The notes below the pieces were generated by a model that had not been told where the DNA came from, made no database searches, and was given only the letters and a program-made list of their open reading frames with translations. Positions 63,450 to 64,000 of a stretch of 64,000 nucleotides of DNA are shown here, one piece after another. The position numbers were made by a program, and so were the translations under genes. This stretch comes from Cyclobacterium plantarum. GTDB taxonomy: Bacteria; Bacteroidota; Bacteroidia; Cytophagales; Cyclobacteriaceae. The stretch's first letter is position 1. Each line of letters starts with the position of its first letter. The stretch lies in the NCBI RefSeq assembly GCF_011290685.1, contig NZ_JAANYN010000015.1, forward strand, positions 1 through 64,000. Reading direction: 5' to 3'.

Positions 63450-64000
63450 ATGATAAAAAATATTACCAGTGTAAAGGGGATCAAGTGTTGGGGAGCCCAC
63501 TCGGGGATCAAATCCATGAGAAGGGATCTGGCTTTGATCTATTCTGAAGTACCGGCTGCGGCTGCGGCTACTTTAACTCAAAATAAAGTGCAGGCTGAGC
63601 CCATAAAGGTGACCAAAAGAAATCTGAAAAACAATAAAGCTCAGGTGATTGTATGTAATGCGGGAAATGCGAATGCCTGTACAGGCGAGCAGGGTCGCAA
63701 AGGAGCCGAAGCCATGGCAGATACCGTGGCAGAGGCTCTGAATATTTCGCCCGATGATGTGATTGTAGCTTCTACCGGGTTGATAGGAGAACCTTTTCCG
63801 ACAGATGAAGTCGTGGAAGGGATAAAATCTACCGTTCCCAAATTATCCAATGATACCAAGGCAGGTTCTTTTCTGGCCAATGCCATTTTGACTACTGATA
63901 CCTTTGCCAAGGAAGGCTTTGTGGATTTTGAATGGGAAGGAAATACCATTTCTATAGGTGGGATTGCCAAAGGATCAGGAATGATCCATCCCAATATGGC
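63450..64000 (+). CDS. argJ: Glutamate N-acetyltransferase ArgJ, partial (cut by the window edge)
   Basis: The gene begins at ATG 63450, 13 bases after the argC stop, and is open to the last base of the window (183 codons). Visible ArgJ features are VKGIKCWGAHSGIKSMRRDL near the N-terminus, VIVCNAGNANACTGEQG, VASTGLIGEPFPTDEVVEGI and IAKGSGMIHPNMA immediately before the expected autoprocessing Thr of the ATML motif, which would lie beyond the edge. ArgJ transfers the acetyl group of acetylornithine back to glutamate, which recycles it; whether it is also bifunctional cannot be told. No stop codon is seen in the window. Confidence 0.93.
   Translation, partial: MIKNITSVKGIKCWGAHSGIKSMRRDLALIYSEVPAAAAATLTQNKVQAEPIKVTKRNLKNNKAQVIVCNAGNANACTGEQGRKGAEAMADTVAEALNISPDDVIVASTGLIGEPFPTDEVVEGIKSTVPKLSNDTKAGSFLANAILTTDTFAKEGFVDFEWEGNTISIGGIAKGSGMIHPNM

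Overview
The window looks like chromosome from a marine or saprophytic member of the Bacteroidota, probably the Cyclobacteriaceae and its relatives (inference). The basis is two sigma/FecR/SusC/SusD modules, FGly-type sulfatases, Tat-signal sugar oxidoreductases, scarce Shine-Dalgarno sequences, frequent TTG/GTG starts, TAnnTTTG-like promoter elements and moderate GC. No rRNA, tRNA, CRISPR array, phage or IS transposase was seen.

Region 1 (1-14,170) holds a decayed glycan-lyase-like gene, a secreted aldo/keto reductase, a complete ECF sigma - FecR - STN-SusC - SusD module, a sulfatase, a fucose/arabinose-isomerase-like protein, the tail of a GH106-like rhamnosidase and the L-rhamnose transporter RhaT. 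It reads as a locus for a sulfated, deoxysugar-containing polysaccharide. Region 2 (14,117-24,091) holds a second sigma/FecR/SusC/SusD module flanked by a ~466-bp imperfect direct repeat made of the susD tail plus the first ~106 codons of a FAD oxidoreductase. The intact FAD oxidoreductase is followed by a protein with an SGAT motif like that used for covalent FMN attachment. Region 3 (24,092-39,300) mixes polysaccharide genes (sulfatase, ThuA, CE1-like esterase, fumarylacetoacetase-like hydrolase, large PVC-type cytochrome c protein, Gfo/Idh/MocA oxidoreductase, TIM-barrel isomerases) with toxin-antitoxin genes, gene remnants and a sigma factor coupled to a membrane-anchored barrel protein. 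A sulfatase/toxin segment here was duplicated and partly lost.

Region 4 (39,292-54,149) is more general: a second TIM-barrel isomerase, a Uma2 nuclease, a zinc metallopeptidase, an esterase, a porin - BCCT transporter - universal stress protein operon in which the BCCT gene is frameshifted at a T8 run, a NYN/LOTUS protein, a histidine kinase, a DUF445 protein, an endonuclease/exonuclease/phosphatase protein, and a phospholipase-C-like domain fused to rhodanese. Region 5 (54,150-64,000) is core metabolism: a eukaryotic-type branching enzyme behind a repeated leader, the TrkA-TrkH potassium system, a PhzF-type epimerase and the arginine operon argB-argD-argC-argJ, which runs off the right edge.

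The repeated theme is partial duplication and decay of polysaccharide-locus parts: two independent direct-repeat footprints, at least six gene remnants and a chimeric rhaT end. The strongest candidates for new biology are the Tat-signal FAD oxidoreductase with its SGAT-motif partner, the phospholipase-rhodanese fusion, and the sigma factor overlapping a fused membrane-anchor/barrel protein.
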